From contig CP114482.1 of assembly GCA_027186245.1 (NCBI GenBank), positions 10,745,209-10,809,208 on the forward strand: 64,000 nt of DNA, written 5' to 3'. How positions within the stretch are numbered: position 1 is the first letter of the stretch; every line of letters begins with the position of its first letter. A program made the position numbers and the translations under genes. The notes below the pieces were generated by a model. The model did no database searches. It saw only the letters and a list, made by a program, of their open reading frames with translations, and had not been told where the DNA came from. This DNA comes from Coriaria nepalensis (lineage: Eukaryota; Streptophyta; Magnoliopsida; Cucurbitales; Coriariaceae). Of the stretch, positions 37,447 to 50,790 are shown piece by piece.

Positions 37447-38702
37447 GACTTTCATGCATAACTTGCACTTGATCTATTGAAGGCAACTATTCATTTTTTA
37501 GCCTTAAAGTCATATTATTGCGTCTCTTTTAGTCAGTAAATCACTCTAAATAACTTCGAACGAAATTCGTCCGTTAAACCTGACTTTCGTGCATAACTTG
37601 TAGTCGATCTATTGAAGGCAACAATGCAATTGTTTTGCCTTAAAGTCATGTCACTGAGTCTCTTCTAGTCATTATATCATTCTAAATTAATTCGAACGAA
37701 TTCTATTTTCGCCCTTCAAACATTATTTTCTTACATAACTTGCAATTAATCTACTGAATACAACAATGCATTATTTTAGCATTTAAAAGCATATCAGTCA
37801 GTCTTTTCCATCATTAAATTGTTTGAAGGCACTTCGAATCAATTCTATTTTTGTTTTTAAAACATGACTTTCATCCATAACTTGCACTTGATCTATTGAA
37901 GGCAACTATTCATTTTTGAGCTGTAAAGTCATATTATTGCATCTCTTTTAGTCATTAAATCATTCTAAATCACTTCGAACGAAATTCGGACTTTAAACAT
38001 GACTTTTGTGCATAAGTTGCAGTTGATCTTTAGAAGGCAACAATGCATTTGTTCAGCCTTAAAGTCATGTCACTGAGTCTCTTCTAGTCATTAAATCATT
38101 CGAAATTAATTCGAACGAATTCTATTTTCGCCCTTAAACATTATTTTCTTACATAACTTGCAATTAATCTACTGAATACAACAATGCATTATTTTAGCAT
38201 TAAAAAGCATATCACTTAGTCTTTTCAATCATTAAATTGTTTGAAGGCAGTTCGAACCAATTCTATTTTTGTTTTTAAAACACGACTTTCATGCATAACT
38301 TGCACTTGATCTATTGAAGGCAACTATTCATTTTTTTGCCGTAAAGTCACATTATTGCGTCTCTTTTAGTCATTAAATCTTTCTAAATCACTTCGAACGA
38401 AATTCGGCCTTTAAACATGACTTTCGTGCATAACTTGTAGGTGATCTATTATAGACAACAATGCATTTGTTTAGCCTTAAAGTCATGTTATTGAGTCTCT
38501 TCTAGTCGTTAAATCATTCTAAATTAATTCGAACGAATTCTATTTTCGCCCTTCAAACATTATTTTCTTACATAACTTCCAATTAATCTACTGGATACAA
38601 CAATGCATTATTTTAGCATTAAAAAGCCTATCACTGAGTCTTTTCAATCATTAAATTGTTTGAAGGCACTTCGAACCAATTCTATTTTTGTTTTTAAAAC
38701 AT
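37447..38702 (+). repeat. Partial five-trimer repeat: first three trimers (alpha-beta-gamma)
   Basis: Three trimers (anchors 37457, 37876, 38294) carry the same marks as the start of the following units. Alpha has a B with GTAGTCGATC and TGCAATTGTTTTGCC. Beta has TCATCCATAAC and TTTTGAGCTGTAAAG. Gamma has TTTTTTTGCCGTAAAGTCAC and GTAGGTGATC. Then the pattern returns to alpha at 38703 without delta and epsilon, so the offset to the next copy is 1256 bp rather than about 2076. Confidence 0.85.
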
Positions 38703-40778
38703 GACTTTCATGCATAACTTGCACTTGATCTATTGAAGGCAACTATTAATTTTTTAGCCTTAAAGTCATATTATTGCGTCTCTTTTAGTCAGTAAATCAC
38801 TCTAAATAACTTCGAACGAAATTCGTCCGTTAAACCTGACTTTCGTGCATAACTTGTAGTCGATCTATTGAAGGCAACAATGCAATTGTTTTGCCTTAAA
38901 GTCATGTCACTGAGTCTCTTCTAGTCATTATATCATTCTAAATTAATTCGAACGAATTCTATTTTCGCCCTTCAAACATTATTTTCTTACATAACTTGCA
39001 ATTAATCTACTGAATACAACAATGCATTATTTTAGCATTTAAAAGCATATCAGTCAGTCTTTTCCATCATTAAATTGTTTGAAGACACTTCGAATCAATT
39101 CTATTTTTGTTTTTAAAACATGACTTTCATCCATAACTTGCACTTGATCTATTGAAGGCAACTATTCATTTTTGAGCTGTAAAGTCATATTATTGCATCT
39201 CTTTTAGTCATTAAATCATTCTAAATCACTTCGAACGAAATTCGGACTTTAAACATGACTTTTGTGCATAAGTTGCAGTTGATCTTTAGAAGGCAACAAT
39301 GCATTTGTTCAGCCTTAAAGTCATGTCACTGAGTCTCTTCTAGTCATTAAATCATTCGAAATTAATTCGAACGAATTCTATTTTCGCCCTTAAACATTAT
39401 TTTCTTACATAACTTGCAATTAATCTACTGAATACAACAATGCATTATTTTAGCATTAAAAAGCATATCACTTAGTCTTTTCAATCATTAAATTGTTTGA
39501 AGGCAGTTCGAACCAATTCTATTTTTGTTTTTAAAACACGACTTTCATGCATAACTTGCACTTGATCTATTGAAGGCAACTATTCATTTTTTTGCCGTAA
39601 AGTCACATTATTGCGTCTCTTTTAGTCATTAAATCTTTCTAAATCACTTCGAACGAAATTCGGCCTTTAAACATGACTTTCGTGCATAACTTGTAGGTGA
39701 TCTATTATAGACAACAATGCATTTGTTTAGCCTTAAAGTCATGTTATTGAGTCTCTTCTAGTCATTAAATCATTCTAAATTAATTCGAACGAATTCTATT
39801 TTCGCCCTTCAAACATTATTTTCTTACATAACTTCCAATTAATCTACTGGATACAACAATGCATTATTTTAGCATTAAAAAGCCTATCACTCAGTCTTTT
39901 CAATCATTAAATTGTTTGAAGGCACTTCGAACCAATTCTATTTTTGTTTTTAAAACATGCACTTGATCTATTGAAGGCAACTATTCATTTTTTAGCCTTA
40001 AAGTCATATTATTCAGTCTCTTTTAGTCAGTGAATCATTCTAAATCACTTTGAACGAAATTCATCCTTTAAACCTGACTTTCGTGCATAACTTGTAGTTG
40101 ATCTATTATAGGCAACAATGCATTTGTTTAGCCTTAAAGTCATGTCACTGAGTCTCTTCTAGTCATTAAATCATTCTAAATTAATTCGAACGAATTCTAT
40201 TTTCGCCCTTCAAACATTATTTTCTTACATAACTTGTAATTAATCTATTGAAGACACCAATGCATTATTTTACCATTAAAAAGCATATCACTCAGTGTTT
40301 TCATTCATTAAATTGTTTGAAGGCACTTCGAACCAATTCTATTTTTGTTTTTAAAACACGACTTTCATACATAACTTGCACTTGATCAATTGAAGGCAAC
40401 TATTCATTTTTTTGCCGTAAAGTCACATTATTGTGTCTCTTTTAGTCATTAAATCTTTCTAAATCACTTCGAACGAAATTCGGCCTTTAAACATGACTTT
40501 CGTGCATAACATGCAGTTGATCTATTGAAGGCAACAATGCATTTGTTTAGCCTTTAAGTCATGTCACTGAGTCTCCTCTAGTCATCAAATCATTCTAAAT
40601 TAATTCGAACGAATTCTATTTTTGCCCTTCAAACATTATTTTCTTACATAACTTGCAATTAATCTACTTAAGACAACAATATATTATTTGAGCATTAAAA
40701 AGCATATCACTCTATTTTTTCAATCATTAAATTGTTTGAAGGCACTTCGAACCAATTCTATTTTTGTTTTTAAAACAT
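38703..40778 (+). repeat. Five-trimer higher-order repeat, copy 1 (2076 bp)
   Basis: Order alpha (38713), beta (39132), gamma (39550), delta (18-bp deletion at 39959/39960) and epsilon (40370). Delta has CATATTATTCAGTCTC and CAGTGAATCATTC. Epsilon has TTCATACATAAC, a B with CATAACATGCAG and CTCCTCTAGTCATCAAATC, and a C with CTTAAGACAACAATATATT. The length is five trimers minus 18 bp and about one further base. Private changes include GAAGACACTTCG near 39082 and ATTGTGTCTC near 40432. Confidence 0.9.
39950..39969 (+). repeat. 18-bp deletion in monomer A of the delta trimer (first of three)
   Basis: TTAAAACATG is joined directly to CACTTGATC; the 18 bases ACTTTCATGCATAACTTG that normally lie between are absent. 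The junctions are at 39959/39960, 42035/42036 and 44110/44111, spaced 2076 and 2075 bp. ACTTG occurs both at the end of the lost segment and at the start of what follows, and CATG occurs on both sides, so a slippage or microhomology origin is plausible. The A anchor itself is lost in these three copies. Confidence 0.9.
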
Positions 40779-42854
40779 GACTTTCATGCATAACTTGCAC
40801 TTGATCTATTGAAGGCAACTATTCATTTTTTAGCCTTAAAGTCATATTATTGCGTCTCTTTTAGTCAGTAAATCACTCTAAATAACTTCGAACGAAATTC
40901 GTCCGTTAAACCTGACTTTCGTGCATAACTTGTAGTCGATCTATTGAAGGCAACAATGCAATTGTTTTGCCTTAAAGTCATGTTACTGAGTCTCTTCTAG
41001 TCATTATATCATTCCAAATTAATTCGAACGAATTCTATTTTCGCCCTTCAAACATTATTTTCTTACATAACTTGCAATTAATCTACTGAATACAACAATG
41101 CATTATTTTAGCATTTAAAAGCATATCAGTCAGTCTTTTCCATCATTAAATTGTTTGAAGGCACTTCGAATCAATTCTATTTTTGTTTTTAAAACATGAC
41201 TTTCATCCATAACTTGCACTTGATCTATTGAAGGCAACTATTCATTTTTGAGCTGTAAAGTCATATTATTGCATCTCTTTTAGTCATTAAATCATTCTAA
41301 ATCACTTCGAACGAAATTCGGACTTTAAACATGACTTTTGTGCATAAGTTGCAGTTGATCTTTAGAAGGCAACAATGCATTTGTTCAGCCTTAAAGTCAT
41401 GTCACTGAGTCTCTTCTAGTCATTAAATCATTCGAAATTAATTCGAACGAATTCTATTTTCGCCCTTAAACATTATTTTCTTACATAACTTGCAATTAAT
41501 CTACTGAATACAACAATGCATTATTTTAGCATTAAAAAGCATATCACTTAGTCTTTTCAATCATTAAATTGTTTGAAGGCAGTTCGAACCAATTCTATTT
41601 TTGTTTTTAAAACACGACTTTCATGCATAACTTGCACTTGATCTATTGAAGGCAACTATTCATTTTTTTGCCGTAAAGTCACATTATTGCGTCTCTTTTA
41701 GTCATTAAATCTTTCTAAATCACTTCGAACGAAATTCGGCCTTTAAACATGACTTTCGTGCATAACTTGTAGGTGATCTATTATAGACAACAATGCATTT
41801 GTTTAGCCTTAAAGTCATGTTATTGAGTCTCTTCTAGTCATTAAATCATTCTAAATTAATTCGAACGAATTCTATTTTCGCCCTTCAAACATTATTTTCT
41901 TACATAACTTCCAATTAATCTACTGGATACAACAATGCATTATTTTAGCATTAAAAAGCCTATCACTCAGTCTTTTCAATCATTAAATTGTTTGAAGGCA
42001 CTTCGAACCAATTCTATTTTTGTTTTTAAAACATGCACTTGATCTATTGAAGGCAACTATTCATTTTTTAGCCTTAAAGTCATATTATTCAGTCTCTTTT
42101 AGTCAGTGAATCATTCTAAATCACTTTGAACGAAATTCGTCCTTTAAACCTGACTTTCGTGCATAACTTGTAGTTGATCTATTATAGGCAACAATGCATT
42201 TGTTTAGCCTTAAAGTCATGTCACTGAGTCTCTTCTAGTCATTAAATCATTCTAAATTAATTCGAACGAATTCTATTTTCGCCCTTCAAACATTATTTTC
42301 TTACATAACTTGTAATTAATCTATTGAAGACAACAATGCATTATTTTACCATTAAAAAGCATATCACTCAGTGTTTTCATTCATTAAATTGTTTGAAAGC
42401 ACTTCGAACCAATTCTATTTTTGTTTTTAAAACACGACTTTCATACATAACTTGCACTTGATCAATTGAAGGCAACTATTCATTTTTTTGCCGTAAAGTC
42501 ACATTATTGCGTCTCTTTTAGTCATTAAATCTTTCTAAATCACTTCGAACGAAATTCGGCCTTTAAACATGACTTTCGTGCATAACATGCAGTTGATCTA
42601 TTGAAGGCAACAATGCATTTGTTTAGCCTTTAAGTCATGTCACTGAGTCTCCTCTAGTCATCAAATCATTCTAAATTAATTCGAACGAATTCTATTTTTG
42701 CCCTTCAAACATTATTTTCTTACATAACTTGCAATTAATCTACTTAAGACAACAATATATTATTTGAGCATTAAAAAGCATATCACTCTATTTTTTCAAT
42801 CATTAAATTGTTTGAAGGCACTTCGAACCAATTCTATTTTTGTTTTTAAAACAT
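40779..42854 (+). repeat. Five-trimer higher-order repeat, copy 2 (2076 bp)
   Basis: Alpha 40789, beta 41208, gamma 41626, delta with its deletion at 42035/42036, epsilon 42446. It matches copy 1 almost base for base, with private differences such as CATGTTACTGAG near 40980, CATTCCAAATTAATTC near 41010 (shared with copy 3) and GAAAGCACTTCG near 42395. The sharing of CATTCCAAAT between copies 2 and 3 only suggests these two are the most recent pair. Confidence 0.9.
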
Positions 42855-44929
42855 GACTTTCATGCATAACTTGCACTTGATCTATTGAAGGCAACTATTC
42901 ATTTTTTAGCCTTAAAGTCATATTATTGCGTCTCTTTTAGTCAGTAAATCACTCTAAATAACTTCGAACGAAATTCGTCCGTTAAACCTGACTTTCGTGC
43001 AAAACTTGTAGTCGATCTATTGAAGGCAACAATGCAATTGTTTTGCCTTAAAGTCATGTCACTGAGTCTCTTCTAGTCATTATATCATTCCAAATTAATT
43101 CGAACGAATTCTATTTTCGCCCTTCAAACATTATTTTCTTACATAACTTGCAATTAATCTACTGAATACAACAATGCATTATTTTAGCATTTAAAAGCAT
43201 ATCAGTCAGTCTTTTCCATCATTAAATTGTTTGAAGGCACTTCGAATCAATTCTATTTTTGTTTTTAAAACATGACTTTCATCCATAACTTGCACTTGAT
43301 CTATTGAAGGCAACTATTCATTTTTGAGCTGTAAAGTCATATTATTGCATCTCTTTTAGTCATTAAATCATTCTAAATCACTTCGAACGAAATTCGGACT
43401 TTAAACATGACTTTTGTGCATAAGTTGCAGTTGATCTTTAGAAGGCAACAATGCATTTGTTCAACCTTAAAGTCATGTCACTGAGTCTCTTCTAGTCATT
43501 AAATCATTCGAAATTAATTCGAACGAATTCTATTTTCGCCCTTAAACATTATTTTCTTACATAACTTGCAATTAATCTACTGAATACAACAATGCATTAT
43601 TTTAGCATTAAAAAGCATATCACTTAGTCTTTTCAATCATTAAATTGTTTGAAGGCAGTTCGAACCAATTCTATTTTTGTTTTTAAAACACGACTTTCAT
43701 GCATAACTTGCACTTGATCTATTGAAGGCAACTATTCATTTTTTTGCCGTAAAGTCACATTATTGCGTCTCTTTTAGTCATTAAATCTTTCTAAATCACT
43801 TCGAACGAAATTCGGCCTTTATACATGACTTTCGTGCATAACTTGTAGGTGATCTATTATAGACAACAATGCATTTGTTTAGCCTTAAAGTCATGTTATT
43901 GAGTCTCTTCTAGTCATTAAATCATTCTAAATTAATTCGAACGAATTCTATTTTCGCCCTTCAAACATTATTTTCTTACATAACTTCCAATTAATCTACT
44001 GGATACAACAATGCATTATTTTAGCATTAAAAACCTATCACTCAGTCTTTTCAATCATTAAATTGTTTGAAGGCACTTCGAACCAATTCTATTTTTGTTT
44101 TTAAAACATGCACTTGATCTATTGAAGGCAACTATTCATTTTTTAGCCTTAAAGTCATATTATTCAGTCTCTTTTAGTCAGTGAATCATTCTAAATCACT
44201 TTGAACGAAATTCGTCCTTTAAACCTGACTTTCGTGCATAACTTGTAGTTGATCTATTATAGGCAACAATGCATTTGTTTAGCCTTAAAGTCATGTCACT
44301 GAGTCTCTTCTAGTCATTAAATCATTCTAAATTAATTCGAACGAATTCTATTTTCGCCCTTCAAACATTATTTTCTTACATAACTTGTAATTAATCTATT
44401 GAAGACAACAATGCATTATTTTACCATTAAAAAGCATATCACTCAGTGTTTTCATTCATTAAATTGTTTGAAGGCACTTCGAACCAATTCTATTTTTGTT
44501 TTTAAAACACGACTTTCATACATAACTTGCACTTGATCAATTGAAGGCAACTATTCATTTTTTTGCCGTAAAGTCACATTATTGCGTCTCTTTTAGTCAT
44601 TAAATCTTTCTAAATCACTTCGAACGAAATTCGGCCTTTAAACATGACTTTCGTGCATAACATGCAGTTGATCTATTGAAGGCAACAATGCATTTGTTTA
44701 GCCTTTAAGTCATGTCACTGAGTCTCTTCTAGTCATTAAATCATTCTAAATTAATTCGAACGAATTCTATTTTCGCCCTTCAAACATTATTTTCTTACAT
44801 AACTTGTAATTAATCTATTGAAGACAACAATGCATTATTTTACCATTAAAAAGCATATCACTCAGTGTTTTCATTCATTAAATTGTTTGAAGGCACTTCG
44901 AACCAATTCTATTTTTGTTTTTAAAACAC
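42855..44929 (+). repeat. Five-trimer higher-order repeat, copy 3 (2075 bp)
   Basis: Alpha 42865 (its B has GTGCAAAACTTG near 42999), beta 43284, gamma 43702, delta with deletion at 44110/44111, epsilon 44521. The epsilon trimer is not pure: its B has TCTCTTCTAGTCATTAAATC and its C has GTAATTAATCTATTGAAG, the type carried by delta, rather than the CTCCTCTAG and AATATATT forms of the other epsilons. One base is missing in AAAAACCTATC near 44033. This copy therefore begins the recombined edge of the block. Confidence 0.85.
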
Positions 44930-45768
44930 GACTTTCATACATAACTTGCACTTGATCAATTGAAGGCAACTATTCATTTTTTAGCCTTGAAGTCATATTA
45001 TTGCGTCTCTTTTAGTCAGTAAATCACTCTAAATAACTTCGAACGAAATTCGTCCGTTAAACCTGACTTTCGTGCATAACTTGTAGTCGATCTATTGAAG
45101 GCAACAATGCAATTGTTTTGCCTTAAAGTCATGTCACTGAGTCTCTTCTAGTCATTATATCATTCTAAATTAATTCGAACGAATTCTATTTTCGCCCTTC
45201 AAACATTATTTTCTTACATAACTTGCAATTAATCTACTGAATACAACAATGCATTATTTTAGCATTTAAAAGCATATCAGTCAGTCTTTTCCATCATTAA
45301 ATTGTTGGAAGGCACTTCGAATCAATTCTATTTTTGTTTTTAAAACATGACTTTCATCCATAACTTGCACTTGATCTATTGAAGGCAACTATTCATTTTT
45401 GAGCTGTAAAGTCATATTACTGCATCTCTTTTAGTCATTAAATCTTTCTAAATCACTTCGAATGAAATTCGGCCTTTAAACATGACTTTCGTGCATAACA
45501 TGCAGTTGATCTATTGAAGGCAACAATGCCTTTGTTTAGCCTTTAAGTCATGTCACTGAGTCTCCTCTAGTCATCAAATCATTCTAAATGAATTCGAACG
45601 AATTCTATTTTTGCCTTTCAAACAATATTTTCTTACATAACTTGCAATTAATCTACTAAAGACAACAATATATTATTTAAGCATTAAAAAGCATATCACT
45701 CTGTTTTTTCAATCATTAAATTTTTTGAAGGCACTTCGAACCAATTCTATTTTTGGTTTTAAAACATG
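44930..45768 (+). repeat. Chimeric trimers at the right edge of the 2076-bp block
   Basis: The A monomer at 44930 begins as epsilon (TTCATACATAAC, GATCAATTGAAGG) and finishes as alpha (TTTAGCC..., AGTCAGTAAATCACTC, CGTCCGTTAAACC), switching near 44975-44985. The next trimer (anchor 45359) begins as beta (TCATCCATAAC, TTTTGAGCTGTAAAG) and switches near 45440 to epsilon (AAATCTTTC, CATAACATGCAG, CTCCTCTAGTCATCAAATC, AATATATTATTTAAGC). Two successive within-monomer switches mark recombination junctions between otherwise regular units. Confidence 0.75.
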
Positions 45769-48700
45769 ACTTTCATGCATAACTTGCACTTGATCTATTG
45801 AAGGCAACTATTCATTTTTTAGCCTTAAAGTCATATTATTGCGTCTCTTTTAGTCAGTAAATCACTCTAAATCACTTCGAACGAAATTCGTCCGTTAAAC
45901 CTGACTTTCGTGCATAACTGCTAGTCGATCTATTGAAAGCAACAATGCAATTGTTTAGCCTTAAAGTCATGTCACTGAGTCTCTTCTAGTCATTATATCA
46001 TTCTAAATTAATTCGAATGAATTCTATTTTCGCCCTTCAAACATTATTTTCTTACATAACTTGCAATTAATCTACTGAATACAACAATGCATTATTTTAG
46101 CATTTAAAAGCATATCAGTCAGTCTTTTCCATCATTAAATTGTTTGTAGGCACTTCGAACCATTTCTATTTTTGTGTTTAAAACACGACTTTCATGCATA
46201 ACTTGCACTTGATCTATTGAAGGCAACTATTCATTTTTTAGCCTTAAAGTCATATTATTCAGTCTCATTTCGTCAGTAAATCATTCTAAATCACTTCGAA
46301 AGAAATTCGTCTTTTAAACCTGACTTTCGTGCATAACTTGTAGTTGGTCTATTATAGGCAACAATGCATTTGTTTAGCCTTGAAGTCATGTCACTGAGTC
46401 TCTTCTAGTCATTAAATCATTGTACATTAATTCGAACGAATTCTGTTTTCGCCCTTCAAATATTATTTTCTAACATAACTTGCAATTAATCTACTAAAGC
46501 TAACAATGCATTATTTTAGCATTAAAAAGCATATCACTCAATCTTTTCAATCATTAAATTGTTAGAAGGCACTTCGAACCAATTCTCTTTTTGCATTTAA
46601 AACGCGACTTTCATGCATAACTTGCAATTTATCTATTGATGGCAACTATGCATTTTTAATCCTTAAAAGTCATATTATTGCGTCTCTTTTAGTCATGAAA
46701 TCATTCTAAATCACTTCGAACGAAATTCGGCCTTTAAACATGACTTTCGTGCATAACTTGCAGTTGCTCTATTGAAGGCAACAATGCATTTGTTTAGCCT
46801 TGAAGTCATGTCACTGAGTCTCTTCTAGTCATTAAATCATTCTAAATTAATTCGAACGAATTCTATTTTCGCCCTTCAAACATTATTTTCTAACATAACT
46901 TGCAATTAATCTACTAAAGACAAGAATGCATTATTTTAGCATTAAAAAGCATATCACTCAGCCTTTTCAATCATTAAATTGTTTGAAGGCACTTCGAACC
47001 AATTCTCTTTTTGCATTTAAAACGCTACTTTCATGCATAACTTGCAATTGATCTATTGAAGGAAACTATTCATTTTTTAGCCGTAAATTCATATTATTGC
47101 GTCTCTTTTAGTCATGAAATCATTCTAAATCACTTCGAACGAAATTCGGCCTTTAAACATGACTTTCGTGCATAACAAGCAGTTGACCTATTGAAGGCAA
47201 CAATGCATTTGTTTAGCCTTTAAGTCATGTCACTCAGTCTCTTCTAGTCATTAAATCATTCTAAATTAATTCGAACGAATTCTATTTTCGCCCTTCAAAC
47301 ATTATTTTCTAACATAACTTGCAATTAATCTACTAAAGACAACAATGCATTATTTTAGCATTAAAAAGCATATCAGTCAGTCTTTTCAATCATTAAATTG
47401 TTTGAAGGCACTTCGAACCAATTCTATTTTTGTATTTAAAACACGACTTTCATGCATAACTTGCACTTGATCTATTGAAGGCAACAATTCATTTTTTAGC
47501 CGTAAAGTCATAATATTACGTCTCTTTTAGTTATTAAATCATTCTAAATCACTTCGAACGAAATTGGGCCTTTAAACATGACTTTCGTGCATAACATGCA
47601 GTTGAACTATTGAAGGCAACAATGCATTTGTTTAGCCTTGAAGTCATGTCACTGAGTCTCTTCTAGTCATTAAATCATTATAAATTAATTCGAACGAATT
47701 CTATTTTCGCCCTTCAAACATTATTTTCTTACATAACTTGCAATTAATCTACTAAAGACAACAATGCATTATTTTAGCATTAAAAAGCTTATCACTCAGT
47801 CTTCTTAATCATTAAATTGTTCGAAGGCACTTCGCACCAATTCTCTTTTTGCATTTAAAACGCGACTTTCATGCATAACTTGCAATTTATCTATTGATGG
47901 CAACTGTGCATTTTTAATCCTTAAAGTCATATTATTGCGTCTCTTTTAGTCATGAAATCATTCTAAATCACTTCGAACGAAATTCGGCCTTTAAACATCA
48001 CTTTCGTGCATAACTTGCAGTTGATCTATTGAAGGAAACAATGCATTTGTTTAGCCTTGAAGTCATGTCACTGAGTCTCTTCTAGTCATTAAATCATACT
48101 AAATTAATTCGAACGAATTCTATTTTCTCCCATCAAACATTATTTTCTAACATAACTTGCAATTAATCTACTAAAGCTAACAATGCATTACTTTAGCATT
48201 AAAAAGCATATCACTCAATCTTTTCAATCATTAAATTGTTAGAAGGCACTTCGAACCAATTCCCTTTTTGCATTTAAAACGCGACTTTCATGCATACCTT
48301 GCAATTTATCTATTGATGGCAACTATGCATTTTTAATCCTTAAAAGTCATATTATTGTGTCTCTTTTAGTCATGAAATCATTCTAAATCACTTCGAACGA
48401 AATTCGGCCTTTAAACATGACTTTCGTGCATAACTTGCAGTTGATCTATTGAAGGCAACAATGCATTTGTTTATCCTTGAAGTCATGTCACTGAGTCTCT
48501 TCTAGTCATTAAATCATTCTAAATTAATTCGAAAAACTTCTATTTTCGCCCTTCAAACATTATTTTCTAACATAACTTGCAATTAATCTACTAAAGACAA
48601 CGATGCATTATTTTAGCATTAAATCAGTCAGTCTTTTCAATCATTAAATTGTTTGAAGGCACTTCGAACCAATTCTATTTTTGTATTTAAAACACGACTT

Positions 48701-50790
48701 TCATGCATAACTTGCACTTGATCTATTGAAGGCAACTATTCATTTTTTAGCCGTAAAGTCATAATATTGCGTCTCTTTTAGTTATTAAATCATTCTAAAT
48801 AACTTCGAATGAAATTGGGCCTTTAAACATGACTTTCATGCATAACTTGTTGTTGATCTATTGAAGGAAACAATGCATTTGTTTAGCCTTCAAATCATGT
48901 CACTGAGTCTCTTCTAGTCATTAAATCATTCTAAATTAATTCGAACGAATTCTATTTTCGCCCTTCAAACATTATTTTCTAACATAACTTGCAATTAATC
49001 TACTAAAGACAAGAATGCATTATTTTAGCATTAAAAAGCATATCACTCAGTCTTTTCAATCATTAAATTGTTTGAAGGCATTCCAAACCAATTCTCTTTT
49101 TGCATTTAAAATGCGACTTTCATTCATAACTTGCAATTTATATATTGATTGCTACTATGCATTTTTAATCCTTAAAGTCATATTTTTGCGTCTCTTTTAG
49201 TCAATAAATCATTCTAAATCATTTCGAACGAAATTCGGCCTTTAAACATGACATTCGTGCATAACTTGCAATTGATCTATTGAAGGAAACAATGCATTTG
49301 TTTAGCCTTGAAGTCATGTCACTGAGTCTCTTTTAGTCATTAAATCATTCTAAATTAATTCGAACGAATTCTATTTTCGCCCTTCAAACATTATTTTCTA
49401 ACATAACTTGCAATTAATCTACTAAAGACAACAATGCATTATTTTAGCATTAAAAAGGATATCACTCAGTCTTTTCAATCATTAAATTGTTTGAATGCAC
49501 TTCGAACCAATTCTCTTTTTGCATTTAAAACGCGACTTTCATGCATAACTTGCAATTGATCTATTGAAGGCAACTATTCATTTCTTAGCCGTAAAGTCAT
49601 ATTATTTCGTCTCTTTTAGTCATGAAATCATTATAAATCACTTCGAACGAATTTCGACCTTTAAACATGACTTTCGTGCATAACATGCAGTTGACCTATT
49701 GAAGGCAACAATGCATTTGTTTAGCCTTTAAGTCATGTCACTCAGTCTCTTCTAGTCATTAAATCATTCTAAATTAATTCGAACGAATTCTATTTTCGCC
49801 CTTCAAACATTATTTTCTAACATAACTTGCAATTAATCTACTAAAGACAACAATGCATTATTTTAGCATTAAAAAGCATATCAGTCAGTCTTTTCAATCA
49901 TTAAATTGTTTGAAGGCACTTCGAACCAATTCTATTTTTGTATTTAAAACACGACTTTCATGCATAACTTGCACTTGATCTATTGAAGGCAACTATTCAT
50001 TTTTTAGCCGTCAAGTCATAATATTACGTCTCTTTTAGTTATTAAATCATTCTGAATCACTTCGAATGAAATTGGGCCTTTAAACATGACTTTCATGCAT
50101 AACTTGTTGTTGATCTATTGAAGGAAACAATGCATTTGTTTAGCCTTGAAATCATGTCACTGAGTCTCTTCTAGTCATTAAATCGTTCTAAATTAATTCG
50201 AACAAATTCTATTTTCGCCCTTCAAACATTATTTTCTAACATAACTTGCAATTAATCTACTAAAGACAAGAATGCATTATTTTAGCATTAAAAAGCATAT
50301 CACTCAGTCTTTTCAATCATTAAATTGTTTGAAGGCATTCCAAACCAATTCTCTTTTTGAATTTAAAATGCGACTTTCATGCATAACTTGCAATTTATCT
50401 ATTGATTGCTACTATGCATTTTTAATCCTTAAATTCATATTTTTGCGTCTCTTTTAGTCAATAAATCATTCTAAATCATTTCGAACGAAATTCGGCCTTT
50501 AAACATGACATTCGTGCATAACTTGCAATTGATCTATTGAAGGAAACAATGCATTTGTTTAGCCTTGAAGTCATGTCACTGAGTCTCTTCTAGTCATTAA
50601 ATCATTCTAAATTAATTCGAACGAATTCTATTTTCACCCTTCAAACATTATTTTCGTACATAACATGCAATTAATCTACTGAATACAACAATGCATTATT
50701 TTAGCATTAAAAAGCATATCACTCAGGCCTTTGAATCATTAAATTGTTCGAAGGCACTTCGAACCAATTCTCTTTTTGCATTTAAAACGC
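45769..50790 (+). repeat. Region V: about 1257-bp three-trimer rhythm
   Basis: From about 46.6 kb, trimers with CAATTTATCTATTG and ATTTTTAATCC, with CAATTGATC, and with CACTTGATC plus AGCCGTAAAGTCATAATATT follow one another. The third type is at 47455, 48706, 49963 and again at 52057. Spacing is 1251 (one 7-bp deletion in CATTAAATCAGTCAG near 48619), 1257 and 2094 bp. The trimers at 49115 and 50372 share TATTGATTGCTACTATGC and AAAATGCGAC. C monomers read CTAACATAAC and CTACTAAAGACAA. The middle type is replaced by a second CAATTTATC trimer at 48293, so the pattern is imperfect. Confidence 0.75.

Noticed and set aside
39950..44120. Transposon excision as the cause of the 18-bp deletion
   Set aside because: No terminal inverted repeats or target-site duplication are seen; short direct repeats at the ends fit slippage better.
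49015..50457. Two similar open frames of 61 codons at 49015 and 50272
   Set aside because: Same C-to-A frame as above, 1257 bp apart because the three-trimer block is repeated. Likeness reflects DNA duplication, not a conserved protein.
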